64,000 nucleotides of DNA, taken from NCBI RefSeq assembly GCF_019393635.1, contig NC_057867.1, positions 744,121 to 808,120 of the forward strand. The letters are read 5' to 3'. The notes beneath the pieces are model-generated. The model saw nothing but the letters and a program-made list of their open reading frames with translations. It had not been told where the DNA came from and ran no database searches. The DNA is from Dromiciops gliroides (lineage: Eukaryota; Chordata; Mammalia; Microbiotheria; Microbiotheriidae). This document shows positions 1 through 61,255 of the stretch, piece after piece (position 1 is the first letter of the stretch; the number at the start of each line of letters is the position of its first letter). A program made the translations under genes and the position numbers.

Positions 1-1160
1 ACAGACCTTCTGAGGTCCCATATTGGACTCTTGAATGTCAAGAAGTGCTTGGTGAGGCCCCTTCTTTCCTTATCTAGAAATTTCACACAAGATTCTCCCT
101 TGGCCCCCTTCCGCTAGCCATGCCATCTGTGTCTCAAAGGACTCTTCCCAGTTCTTCATTCTCCATTTAGGAGGTGGAGCTTGTGCTACTGCTTTCTCCT
201 GCCTCTTCACATTTTAGCATCCTTGAGATTGATTACTCCCTGAAGGGGAGGGCCCCTGGCCTGGGAGGCAACTTCCTGCACACCTACTTAGGTCAGAATA
301 GGGCTGTGTTTCCCCATTCCCCTGTCTCATCCCTCCGTCATGACCAGGCTATGAACCTAGGAGCTCTTTTGAGGAAGCAGCCACTGCCTTATGTGTCTAG
401 GCCTTATGTGTCCAGGCCAGGGTTTGGCCCAGCCTAGCTGCCTTGGTGGCACCAGAGAGGTCAGGGCTCAGCTTGCAGGACACTTGAGCCATAGCAGAAG
501 TTGAGCAGATTGTGGCCCTGACACAGAGAGCATTTGTGCCAAGTTCTTGGAAACCTCAGATGGGGAGAGGAGCACAGGGTACTGTCTCCAGTGTCATTGG
601 AAGAGGGGTAAGCCTGGTTCTTCTAGCCCCAGACCTTCTGGAAAGGGCTTCAGCTGGGTTGGCCTTGTGAATTGGAGGCTTCTTCCTCTTGGCTTTTGCT
701 CCCCCATATCTTTAGCCCTGTCCCCAGAGCTGGCCAAAAGGACAGATCAGAAAGGCGCTCCCATCGACAGCCCGAGGAGACGACAGGGGCCTCCAGAGTG
801 AGAATCATTTCCAGAGCCAGGGGGGGGGGGGCGGCAAGAAAGAGGTCACTGGCTTCATTTTGCTTTTAGGTTTTTTTTTTTCTCCTCCAGCAAGGGGGCT
901 GTGTTATCAAGGTGCTGATGTTGGGCCTCACCAGATCCCCAGAGGCCAAGCCCAACAAGTAGTAGTGCATCCTGGCTTACCTCCAACCCCTTTGTGTGAA
1001 CAGCAGAGCCGCAGAAAACAGACCCGGAGCCTGGAAAGGGGGACCGGGCCCTCAGAGTTCTAGACCAGGGCTGCTTCTTTGTGAGTGGGACATCTGGGTC
1101 TTATGCCTGTGGCCACCTCAAGGGTTGTCTGTACCATGAAATAAAGTTGGAAATCTTTCT
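1..1160 (+). other. possible 3' end of an unidentified upstream gene
   Basis: An AATAAA signal at 1140-1145 follows a stretch with two plausible acceptor sites, a pyrimidine tract ending in AG at 732 and a T-rich tract ending in CAG near 890. Open frames follow each acceptor: one ends at the stop near 801, and two frames are open after 890. A donor-like GAGTGAGA sits near 798. I do not recognise the peptides; they do not match the C-terminus of SMC1A, the human neighbour on this side, as I remember it. This could be a terminal exon and 3' UTR of another gene or chance signals. Low confidence. Confidence 0.2.
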
Positions 1161-2854
1161 TTTAGATGGAATCCAATGCCAGTTTCATTCCTAGCTGTCC
1201 AAAAATGAGAGGCAGTGGGTAGCTCCCCCTATCTAACCCTGACGTTTCCAAGGAGAGGGCCTGATGACTACTTGTAAGAAAGACAAATGCCCATACAGAT
1301 AGGGCTTGGACTCACTCTTCGAGCTCCCTTCGTTGATCAGGGAGATTCTTGGATGATGAGAGGTAGGGTGTCCTAGGCCCAAGTCTGCACTGAGCTGCCT
1401 GGCCTTGGCCTCCTGAGCCCAGGGCTCTTCAGGGACCTGAGAAGGAGGAGGGAGGTGGGAAGACCTAGGTGCCTGTAACACTGGCTCATCAGCCTGGAGC
1501 AGCATAGATCTAGGAAGCTGGTTGGGGCCCGAAGGGCACTTAGACCCTCCTGGGAAGAAGGTTTTTGCTGAGTCTCCGCCTAGCCTTCCCAGCTTTCTCT
1601 AAACCACTGTCCTTTTGTGCTTGCCATTGCCCAGTCCTCACCTAGAGAACCAAGAGACCTCAAATGTTTTTCATTGTGGATTTGAAGTTGGAAGACCCAG
1701 AACTGGGACCCAGACCAGAGCAGGGCTAGGGTTGTGCTAGATTGAGATTTAAGGTCCCTGTGCTTCTGGGTACAGCAAGTCAGGTAGGCCTGAGGCCTCC
1801 TCTGACATGTGGAGAGGTTTAGGGGACAGGCCTGGGGCTTTAGGGAATGATGTACAGGGCCTTCCTGTCTGGCACCTGTAGGGTTAAAACTCCCTCTTTG
1901 CCAAGTTCTTGGGAACCCATTGTCATGGGAACCAGTTTGGCAGCATAGCCAGTGTTGAGCTGAGGTGGGGGTTGGAGGGCCTGCTTGGCAGGCTGGCGGG
2001 CAGGCAGTGGGTGGCTTTGGGTTTCTTCTCTAGAAACCACAGAGCCTGTGAGCTGAAGCTTTTTTCTGCCCTGCCCAGCCCTGGCTGAGCCAGGTACCAG
2101 GCCTCAGTCACAGCCTCAGTAAGGTTGGTAGTCCTCAGACGGAATCTTGGAACAGATGGGCTGACCAAGAAAGGGCCTTGGAAGCCCTCTAGTCTGTGAC
2201 CCCTTTGTTTCACTGAGCTTGGGGAAGGGACTTGACCAAGGTCACCCAGCAGTGGCTGAGCTCTTTCCTGGGGATTTTCTGCCTGTAGTTTGTTCACTGC
2301 CTTTGGGGCCTTCGAGAAACAGACTGTAGGCCTTCCTGTTTCTCCTCAGCCTGCCTGCCAAGCAGCAGCCTGGGCCTTGTTGGCCTTCACAGCGCCATCC
2401 TGGGTTGATCCTGTGTGACCTTTCTTGCTCTGAGTTGAAGTCACGCACCCATCTCCTTGGAACCCACCCACAAGGCAGCAGCACTGCTGCCTCCCCCCAC
2501 CAGCCGGCCATGTGGGTAGGCAGGCAGGCGGGCGGGCTAGGATGCCAGGAGGGAGGCTGCTACATGTACACCAGGTTTGGGGGGAGGAGGAGGAGGGAGG
2601 CAGTAAGGAAGAAATGCTGGGCAGCCTCATGCCTAGAGTATCCCTGGCTTTGGGAGTGGAGAATGCTGCTCAGCAGTTTGTACCTGGCCCCTTCTCAAGC
2701 TGCACTGTCCTTTAACCCCTGCTCCTCATTTCCTTTTGTTCCCATATCCCAGAAAGTGACACTCCTTGGACCTGGCAAATTGCCCTGCCCTCTTTTCTCT
2801 TAGTGTCCCCCAAGCACCACCAGCCCCTAGCTAGAGTTCAGGTCAGTCTGTGCT

Positions 2855-2990
2855 GGAGAGGACCTCAGAGGTCACATCCAACCCTCTCATGGGACAGATG
2901 AGAAACTGAGGCCTTGAGAGAGATTAAGAGACTTATCCAAGGTCACACAGCTAGGAAGAGGTGGAATTTGAGCTCTGGTGACCATGGGCC
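2855..2990 (+). repeat. MIR-like SINE fragment
   Basis: Contains the MIR core hallmark: cancer-free 'gagaaactgaggc' followed by 'aaggtcacacagctag'. This order is typical of the reverse of the MIR core in mammals. Strongly diverged, so old. A second similar piece lies at about 3140-3300 with 'gaggaaacaggcag' and 'gaggtcacgcagtaagtg'. Confidence 0.6.
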
Positions 2991-3379
2991 CCTGAGCTGA
3001 GAAGGCCAGCAGGCAGATCTGTGCCTCTGATTCCAAGGAAGCAGGGAAAAGATGGGGTGCCATTGGCTTTCCTTTCTGTTTGAGGTCCTCCAGAGGGGGA
3101 GGGAGAGGAGTAAGCACTGATTTAACCCCTACTGCTGCTGGGCACTGGTACTGTGCTAAAGATCTTCACAACCACCACTGGACCCTTATTTTAGAGTTGA
3201 GGAAACAGGCAGGCAGAGGGTGACATGACTTGCCTGAGGTCACGCAGTAAGTGTATAAGGCTGGATTTGCACTCACCTTCCTGACCCCAAGCCTGGCACC
3301 CGTGCTAGAACAGAATGGAAATGTAACTGAAGATTTGATGACTTGGGAAGACTCTGGGCAAACGTTACTTCAGCATCTA

Positions 3380-5270
3380 CGCTGTGACAGGTGTGGGGAT
3401 ACCAAGAAAACCGGGAAATAGACTGTGGCCTCCAAGAGCTTCCTTCTGGATGTGCCCATCCCCAGAGGGACAAAACCCTCTGACCAATGTGATACTCATC
3501 TAGCCTGCACCTACTGTGTGCTACCAAGACCACCAAGTTGGAGAAAAGGCTTCCTGTGGGAAGCAGCACCTTAGCTGAGTCCTGAAGAAGGCTAGTGGTT
3601 GGCTAGGGGGGAAGGCAGATGCAAAGACATGACTAGTCAATAAACCAGGCTACATAGGTCATGGAGGTCATGAAGAGGAGGTCTTGCATTTGGCCCTAGG
3701 AATGCCCGAGAGTCACCTGAAGCTTCTGGAGCAGGGAAATGGCCTTGGGAAGATGATTTGGGCAGCTGTGTGGAGACTGAATTGCCCAGGAGACAATGAA
3801 AGTCTGGACTAGGCCCTGTGCGTGGAGAGGAGGGTTGTGAGAAGGGTAGAACTTGGCAGTGGATTAAATGGAGAGGGGAGGTGATGACAGAGGCAGAAGA
3901 ACTGTGTAGGGATGACTGGGGTCCCCAATTCACATACAAATAGTGAGGTGAGGGGGGAAAGATCACGAATTCTGGATTGGACACATCAGGTTGGAGATGT
4001 CCAGCAGGAAGTTGAGGATGTCAAAGCTGGAAGTCAAGAAGAAACTGAGGGCTGCTTCAGACGGCCAGAGAAAGTGCCCAGGACAGAGCTTTGGGGTGCC
4101 CACGGTGAAAGGGCAGGAGGTCCATGAAGCTCCAAGTGAAGGAGGAGAGCCAGGACAGAGGGGAGAGTGAGTGTCCAGCAGGTGAGATGTCCTGGAGTAT
4201 GAGAAGGCTCCCCAACAGTTCTAGCGCTTCCCACACACTCTTCCTTGATACACCCCACAGTAACCCTAGGAGGTAGATGCTGTTCTGTTATAGCTGAGGA
4301 AACTGAGTCTGTGAGAGGGCGACAGCTGAGAAAAGGCTATTAAGAAGAGATCATTCATAACCTCGGAGAGATCAGTTTCAGTTGAGTGATGAGGTCGGAA
4401 TTAGCCAGATTGTGAGGGGTTGAGAAGTGAGTGGGAGGTGAGAAAGTGGAGGCACCAAGTGGAGACAGCTTTTTCTAGGAGTTTGGCTGAGAAAGGAGGA
4501 AACTGAAGTTGGGGTAGGGGGTGGGGGCGATGCAAAGGTGCAAGCTTCTAGAAGAGATGGGATTAAGGGCACAAGTCAAATGACTGACCTTGGTGAGAAG
4601 AGCCTGGAGCAGAAGAGAGAGATATGGGGCATGACATCAAGGGTCCGGACTTCTGTCTGTAGTGAATGCTGTGAAGTGGTTTCCCATCTTTGAATCTAGA
4701 CTGTTCAAAGTTGTGATTGTGTCACATTGGGCCCAATGGCATTTCAATGATGCCACCACACGATAACTCTTTTGCACTTATTGAGACCATGGACAGACTC
4801 TATGAGGAGAGAATGTGGGTGGTGAGGGTAACTCAGGCTTGGGGTCCGGGACCAGAGGGCAGGAGATTCAAAGGTAGCAAGGCCATGAAGAGAGGAGAGA
4901 GGCCAGAGCAGGAAGAGTAGGGAGTGGTGGAGGAACTGCAGGCTTCAGTGAGGAGAAATCAGGTCAGTAGGAACGAGGCAGAGGGCGGGATGGAAGGGGA
5001 AAAGGTTCGGATTTGAAAGGAGCAATTTGGGGGTCTTGAGTGGAAAGGAGAGGACAGGTGCAGGACATATGATGAAAGTTCCGGTTAGGGAGGTGGCCGA
5101 ACTGAGCGTGACCCTAAGATTGACAACAGGGCCGACTGGAAGGGCTATCAACAGAAATAGGGAAACCCAGAGGAAGGGCGAGTTTGGAAGAGAATGAACC
5201 CCAGTTCCTATGTCCCACAGGCAGTTAGTTGGCGAAGAGGCAGGGCGGGTCATGGAGGGACAGAGAGATC
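3380..5270. repeat. long diverged interspersed repeat, copy 1
   Basis: Text of this stretch reappears in diverged, collinear form at about 17170-18020 and 36200-37390. Shared blocks include 'gctgagtcctgaagaaggc' type phrases, 'gagatcattcataac...cagtttcagttgagtgatgagg', and 'ggagagccaggacag'. No protein-coding frame is apparent in any copy. The family is not assigned; it behaves like an old mammalian or marsupial dispersed element of at least 1 kb. Confidence 0.4.
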
Positions 5271-6599
5271 TACAAGTGAAGGGAGGGAGGGAAATGGGGG
5301 CTTGGCATGAGCTGAGGGAGAGTCAGTCAGAGGCTGGGCCTCTCACTCTCCTCTGGCTTGGGACTCACTAAAGGGAAAAGGTTGGGGAGAGATCCTCCTC
5401 TCCTATAGACCCTTCATCTGCCTCAGCACGAATTACTGGGGAGCTGTTGGCCTGGAGGGCTCCCCGGGTCTGCCCTATTGGGGGTTTCCCCATCCAAGAC
5501 TTCAGTGAGCACTGGGGTTGAGGGCTAGCCTGCTGCTCCCTGCCCTGGGAGCTGCCTCCCTGGATTTCTTCCTGCTGGACTTCCCCCCCTTCCCAGGGAT
5601 TTCAGGGGATTCCAGTGCTGTCCGAACCTTTGAAGGGGAGAGGGAAGTGGAGTAAAAAGTTGGGGCCAGAGCTGGGAAGGAGCACATGGGTTCTGGGCAG
5701 TGTGGTGAGCTGAGGGAGGTGAGAGAGATGAGGTGAAATGGAGGATGGCTCTGTCCTTGCTCTCTGAACAGAAGAAGAACAGGCAGGGCTTGGAGCTAGG
5801 TCTCTTCTTCAAGAATAGGAGTTGGGCCTTGGAGAGGACGAAAGAACTTGGGCCCAGGGAGCTGAGCCTAGAGAGGGGACTAGAGTGGGGTGAAGGAGGG
5901 AGGGAGGTGAAGAAGCTGTCCGGAGGCCAGCTTGTATGTTGCTCATGGGTGGATCCTGTCTCTTTCGATCTCTGTAGCAGTCAGTCTGTCTGTCTGTCCC
6001 TCTCTCCTCTCTTTCTTGCTCTGTGGTTCCAGAAGAACGTGGGAGTTTGAAAATCAGGCCCTTTGGTCTTTAGCTCTGCCCCCTCTCGGGTTGCACCAGG
6101 CAGCCATGTGGTATGGTGGTGGAGCTGGTATTCAGGGACATCTTTGGACACGGCCGGCATCAGGAGCCTGCCTCCACCCCCACCGGGGCCCTCAAGAGAG
6201 CCCGTTAATTAGCTTCGTCGGACATCCAGATTAAACACCGATCTCTCCCTCCCTCCAGAGGGACTGATGCTTTGACTCAGCGTCTCTGCTGCCAACTCCT
6301 CTGGGGAAACTGAGACCTATTTCCCACCCCTTCCACTGCTTTGGAACTTCTTGCAATTTCTCCAAGACACTCATTGTCCAGCAAGACTGAATCTGCCCCG
6401 GTCTCCACGTCTCTTCAGTCCCCTTGGCCTCTCTGACTGAAGGGCAGGGCCATAGGCTCCAGGGCCTCTAAGGACAGGGCTCACCAGTCTTCTCCCCATC
6501 AAGCCCCTGACTTATCTTCTCCCCTCCCACTGCCCCTTTCAGCTTTCTTTTCTGTTGTCTTCCTTCCTCCATTAGTCTGTAAGTCTGTTGAGGGCAGGG

Positions 6600-6690
6600 A
6601 TTGTCTTTGTTTTGATTTGTATTACCGGTATCCCCAGCGCTTGTCACAGTGCCTGGCACACAGTCGGTGCTTAATAAATGTTTCTTGACC
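6600..6690 (+). repeat. MIR/L2-like 3' tail
   Basis: The sequence 'cacagtgcctggcacacagt' followed by 'gtgcttaataaatgtttcttga' is the classical tail shared by CORE-SINEs and L2. The same tail is seen at about 11225-11270 and 36203-36240. Confidence 0.6.
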
Positions 6691-7417
6691 GACTCATTGG
6701 CCAGACGTCCTTTTGTCTGCTCCTTCATCTCTCTCCACCCAGCACTCGGGAGACTGGAAGGGCCCACCTAGCTTGCTTTCCTGGGCTGAGCAAAGGCCGG
6801 GTCGGGGACGGGGGCTGCTCGGAGCCTGCCCCCATCCTCAGCTGTCCAGCATCCCAAGACCCGGCCTGGCTGCCGAGCGAGCGAGGAGGCCGGAGGAATA
6901 GGACGGGAGCTGATCCAGGCTTCCCGAGGGTCGCGGGAGCCCCTGCCTCAGCCTTCCCTCCGCTCCAGTCCTGCTGTCTAAAACTTGGGGAGGGATGCGC
7001 GCCACTCAGCCCGAGGGGGAAGAGACGGGAAGAGGACTGAAGGGAGAAGGGAGAGTGAAGAGGAGGAGGAGCAAGGGATCGGGAAAGAAGGGGAGATGGC
7101 GAGGGAAGAACGGGAGAGAAGGCCACAGAGAAGGGGCCGGGCCAGCAGTGGGCGGGCCCGGGGAGCGAGCGCAGCCACACCCGGCCGGGCCCCGGGGTGC
7201 TGCGCCCTGCGCGCTGCGCCCTGCGCCCTGCGCCCTGCGCTCTGGCCAGGCCCGAGGGAGGGAGGAGCGCAAGGAGGCGGAGCTAGCCGAGGGCAGCCGG
7301 GGAGGCGGGCCCAGGGGCGGGCTCGAGGGCGGGCGCTGTCCCGGCCGGGGCGGGCCCAGGGGCGGGCTTGGTCTGGGCACTGCGCAGTGACTCCGCAGCG
7401 GTGCCGGAGCCGGAGCC

Positions 7418-7459
7418 CGAGCCCCAGCCCCAGCCCCAGCCCCAGCCCCAGCCCCAGCC
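7418..7459 (+). repeat. CCAGCC/CCCAGC hexamer array in the 5' UTR region
   Basis: About seven consecutive copies of a hexamer of the CCCAGC type precede the IQSEC2 start codon by about 370 bases. Several frames are open through it because of its period, which explains spurious proline-glutamine peptides on both strands. Confidence 0.8.
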
Positions 7460-7831
7460 CGAGCTGGGAGCCGGAGCCCAGGCCAGCTCCGCGGGGCCGA
7501 TCGCTCGCTCGCTCCTCCTTCCCTCCACCCGGTCCGGCTGTCGGCCTCCTCCCCCTCTCGCCACAATCCTCTGCCTCCCCCCTTCCTCCTCCTCCTCCTC
7601 CTCCTCCTCCTCCTGTCGGCCCCCCTCCCCAGGCCTGTAGCCCCCGTGCGCGCCCGCGGCCCCCGGCGGCCCCCTCCCCCCGGGCCGGCACCAGCGCCAG
7701 CGCCGGGACCCGGGGGGGGAGGACAGAGAGGCGGCGGAGGAGGAGGACGGAGAGGAGGAGGCGGCGGCGGCCGAGGCAGCTGCCTCTGGGGGCTGTGGCC
7801 CGAGGCCCCGGGCGCCCGCAGCGGGGCCCCC

Positions 7832-43550
<35,719 letters not shown>

Positions 43551-44199
43551 ATTGTAAGCAGGAGGTCGGCTCACTCCGCCTTCTGGGTTGGCCTTGGATT
43601 CTCTTAGGAAGTAAAACATACAGAGAACACAGGCGATGTGGCCACCAACTCTCCCTGTCCCTGGTCCTGCTCCTAGGGGGTGTTGGGAGAACCCCCACTT
43701 CCCCTCCCTGGGCCTAGTTCTCCTCTGTAAAGTAATGGGTTACTTCCTGATTTTCAGTCTATGGTCTTAAGTTGTCCCTCCCCCCCCCAGCCCCCACAAT
43801 GAGGCTCAGTTTCTCCCACCTGGATGGGGCATCAGCCTAGGAGCTTTACCTGGGGCCCACATTTCCCAGTTTTCCTTAGGGGCTCAGGGCTCCCCCTAAA
43901 CTACCCGATCACTGAGCAAGAGATGTGGGGGTTAGAGGGAAAGGAGCAAAGTCTTCAACATGATGGTACCTGCAGCACCCGAGGAGTCATGGGACAATGT
44001 TTGGCCCTGGAAGGAGTTTTTAGTTTTGGAGATTGTGTGAATTGAGTCTGGACTTCATTAGCAGGGGAATGTCTGAGGCTTCCTTAGGTGCCCCCAAGAA
44101 GGCCAGGGGGGCCTGTTACCATGGAAGTGGAGGGCTTACACCTTCTCTTTCTGAGGGGACAGAGTGCATGAAGCAAGGGTCTTAGGGACTTGCGCGCGT

Positions 44200-44200
<1 letters not shown>

Positions 44201-44252
<52 letters not shown>
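44201..44252 (+). repeat. (CA)n microsatellite in the 3' UTR
   Basis: About 25 CA units with CG ends. Confidence 0.95.
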
Positions 44253-44253
<1 letters not shown>

Positions 44254-44577
44254 GCTGGCAAAAGGTTGGAGCTGGGCTGACCTCCTGGTACTCAGGTCCC
44301 CTTCCTCTTCTGCCTTCCCAATCTGCCTCCTCTGATCTTGGAGCTCAGAGGAATAGCCTTCCCCACCCAGAGTAGAAATCCTGATTTATGCTGGTTAGGA
44401 AGACATACTGAACCCCACCATTCCATGTCTTCTTTAGCTCTCACCCCCTCCCCATGAGCCAACATACTTTATAGGCAGGGAGGGGAGGGGAATGGAACTA
44501 TAGTCGTCCCCCCCCCCCAATGCTGGGACAGGGCCTCTTAGAGACCCTCCCCCCAGTGTGGGCTCTTGGGAGAGGAG

Positions 44578-44580
<3 letters not shown>

Positions 44581-44654
<74 letters not shown>
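44581..44654 (+). repeat. (TG)n microsatellite in the 3' UTR
   Basis: About 37 TG units, 330 bases downstream of the CA array. Confidence 0.95.
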
Positions 44655-44656
<2 letters not shown>

Positions 44657-45185
44657 CGGGGAGCAGGAGAGCAGGGCAGGCTGGGAAACTGCTGAAGCAA
44701 GGTCTGGGAGTCCTACAGACTGGGCAAGACTAGGCAGACCAGGTTGAGACAGGCTGGGCTGGGCAGGAGGGAAAAGCACAGCCCAGCCCCAGGAACAACC
44801 CAGTAAGGGTCCTCTCCAGAGATACCCAGGGAATGGGGCCTGAGACAGGAGCCATTGCAACCCTTAGCTTTTCAACCTGGATGGACTTGGTCCTGGCTGC
44901 CTCCTCGTTTGTTTATTATAAATCTATTTTTTACCAATCCCAGCACCCCATCTGGCCCTCTTTCTCCCTTCCTGCCCGCATGTCCTTGCAGTCCTTGCCA
45001 TTTTTTCCTGCCTACGTGGTCCCAGTAGCCTACAGGGAGTGGACAAGGGGCCGACCCCTTCTCTGCACAGCTGGGGCTGGAGAAGTGCTGCTCCAAAGCC
45101 TGAGGGAAGGGCCTCGTTGTCTTGGTTGGGCCTGGTCTGTTCTTTTCCTTCTCTTTGTTGTACATAAGAATGTATATTTGATGTC

Positions 45186-45193
45186 TTATAAAT
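45186..45193 (+). terminator. IQSEC2: candidate IQSEC2 poly(A) signal (TATAAA variant)
   Basis: TTATAAAT followed within 30 bases by T/G-rich sequence. No AATAAA occurs in the last kilobase before the KDM5C island. Confidence 0.5.
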
Positions 45194-45421
45194 GCCCCTG
45201 TCTTTGGCCTGTGCTCATCTTGCCTCCTGTGTGTTTCTTGGGCCTGGGTGGACTGGGACCGCCTGGGAGCTGACCTCTCCCCAGGCTGGCTGTGCTGTAG
45301 GTGGGCTGGAGGGGCCCAAGAGGCTGGCCAGGAATTGGACTGTGGCTTGAGGCCCCTGAGGCTCCTCAGGCAGCCAGTGGAGCCCAGTGCGAAATCTGTC
45401 ATTCTGCTCCTTGCCTGGCCT

Positions 45422-45466
45422 TTCTTCATTCATTCCTTCATTCATTCATTCCTTCATTCATTCTTC
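45422..45466 (+). repeat. (CATT)n-like tandem repeat between the genes
   Basis: Imperfect ATTC/CATT units, about 11 copies, just before the KDM5C CpG island. Confidence 0.85.
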
Positions 45467-45511
45467 AGTCCAGATACTGACAGCTTTCACATACTGGAGA
45501 GGAGACACTGA

Positions 45512-59451
<13,940 letters not shown>

Positions 59452-59468
<17 letters not shown>

Positions 59469-59553
59469 CAGTTTGAAGCTGTACGTGTGCACAGTCCCAT
59501 GTCCCTGCAGCCCTGCCTTGGGAAAGGGAGAGAGAACTGGGGGTCGGGGCTAG
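59452..59553 (+). CDS. KDM5C: candidate alternative last exon of KDM5C
   Basis: If the 82-nt stretch 59370-59451 (GTGAGG ... pyrimidines ... ACTCAG) is spliced, the frame continues [20 protein letters not shown] and stops at 59553. The two candidate endings overlap in different frames between 59452 and 59468. Splice signals are good on both sides; the intron length is near the lower limit for mammals. Confidence 0.3.
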
Positions 59554-60205
59554 GGCGTCTATCAACTCTGCCTGCCTGGGCACTCCTCAGAACCCAGAGG
59601 TGAGGGCTGGCCTTTAAGGGTCTTTGAGCCCTCTCCTCGGGCCCCAACCACCCCCCAGGGGCCTCCTACCAGCATTCATTCCCTCGGATGGGCAGGCCTG
59701 TGGTCTGCCCCCTCCTGTCTTCCTCTGGCCCCAGCCAGCACCATTCCGGGAGTGGGGGGCTGAGAGGGGAAGGATAGGTGTCTGGGGACATGGGGTTCTT
59801 GGCCCCTTCTCTGGGCTAGGCTTCCACTAACCCTCTGCTCCCTGCCCTTCTCCTGTCTACTCCCCACCCAAGGGTGAAGAGGAGAGGGGCACGAGCCCTT
59901 GGTTAGCAGACCCTCATGGTTTTCTTTTTCATTAAATTTGGGAGGTTTGAAAGAAAGCTTCTTTGGTGCTGCTCCCGCAGGCCTTGAGAGCCTGCCCCTC
60001 TGAACCCCGTGCCCTGGGATGATGTTGTAAGGGGAAAAGGGATGGTGGCGTCCATTCATTGGGAGGAAGAAACGAAAGAACTGCTCCTCCCCCACAAAAC
60101 AAAGCAAACCAACAGGAAACGTGTCGTTCCCGCAGTTGCCTCTTTTAATTTTATTTTATTATTTTCCTCTTGTTAGAAATAAAACTGTTAGCAATGGTTT
60201 TTGGA
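59469..60205 (+). other. KDM5C: KDM5C 3' UTR
   Basis: Non-coding; two poly(A) signals, ATTAAA at 59932 and AATAAA at 60178. The text around the second ('agaaataaaactgttagcaatgg') resembles the human KDM5C 3' end. Confidence 0.8.
60178..60183 (+). terminator. KDM5C: KDM5C distal poly(A) signal
   Basis: AATAAA followed 20-40 bases later by a G/T-rich stretch. A proximal ATTAAA stands at 59932. Confidence 0.8.
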
Positions 60206-61255
60206 AAGTGGACTCTGCCCTAGCCTTTCCTTTTCTGGCCCTTTGGGGTGGGGCCGGTCAGGGAAAGAGCCCCTTTGGTCACACCCTGGGAGGTGAGGGC
60301 CTTCCTTTTCCTGTCTGGATGAAAAGAAGGGAAGCCTGGGCAGGCTGGGGGCGGTTCACCTCACTGTACTGTGGGTGAATGAGCCAGAAGGGAGAGGATG
60401 AAGACCGACCTGCAGCCTCATCTGTGCCCAGGGCAGGGGCAGGATTGAAATTCCAGGAATAGCCAACCCTGTGTTCAGTCCTGGGCCAGGAGCTAGAGGT
60501 GTACACAAAGGTCAGACTGGACCCCTGACCTTCCCCCCCCCCCCCCCAAAGAAGTGGGCCACAGCAGGTAGGAATGAGGCCTACTTGCTGCTGCCTCCCC
60601 CTCCCTCCCCGGCTCCCAGTACCTTCCCCACCCTAGGCCTCCTAATGGCTGAACTGAGGGCCAGGAAGGCTGGCAGAGATGAGCCCAGGGCCCAGAAGCT
60701 GGCCACCACATAACACAAGCAGGAAGTAGGGTGCACCCACATGAGACCCACCCCTGAGGCATGGATTGGAGTATTCACCACACCACTGACTATGCCAGCT
60801 CAGCCCTCACCTGCCCTCGGTCTGCTTCATAAATCTTGGGTGGTCAACACAGGCCACCTGCCCCCCCAAGGGTTGGACCCCACCTCAAAGGCCTCCTTTC
60901 CTAGGAAGCCTCTGTTTTGGGCTCGAGTCCATCTCCCTTGTACCCAGCGGCCTCCTGCTTCTTAAGCCACCTGGGAGCAAGGGGGAGGACATTCCATTTT
61001 TGGAGGGCCCCAAGCCCCTCGTGCTCATTAACACCTGTGGGAGCTTCCATCTCTGATTGAACATTCAGAGCAATGACCCCTCAGCTGCAAAAGGTGGGGC
61101 TGAGGTGAACCAAGAAGCAACCACAAGGTTGTGGGTGAGAGAGGAGCTCAGGGGACCAGAAAGACGCCCTGCTGCCAAGTTGGTACAGCTGGAGGAAATG
61201 GCATTAGAAGCTTGCCCATGATTGTAGGAAGCATCCAGGCAGACCCAGAGAATAT
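60206..61255. other. intergenic DNA after KDM5C
   Basis: No gene seen. Contains a poly-C run (60533-60547). GC drops sharply after about 61250, where L1 sequence starts. Confidence 0.6.

Larger units (their letters stand above)
1161..6950. other. intergenic DNA upstream of IQSEC2
   Basis: No convincing coding exon seen. It holds MIR/MAR1-like old SINE pieces (about 2855-2990, 3140-3300 and the tail at 6600-6690) and a long diverged interspersed repeat (about 3380-5270). The 5270-6560 part is mostly unique-looking, purine-rich on the + strand between 5600 and 5950, with no frame that looks coding. Confidence 0.5.
43551..45210 (+). other. IQSEC2: IQSEC2 3' UTR
   Basis: Non-coding. Carries a CA array at 44201-44252 and a TG array at 44581-44654; transcribed together these would be complementary (CA against UG) and could pair in the RNA. 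No canonical AATAAA; a variant TATAAA at about 45188 follows 'gttgtacataagaatgtatat', resembling the human IQSEC2 3' end. Confidence 0.7.

Noticed and set aside
44434-44860. His-Thr or Cys-Val repeat proteins
   Set aside because: Translations of TG/CA microsatellites.
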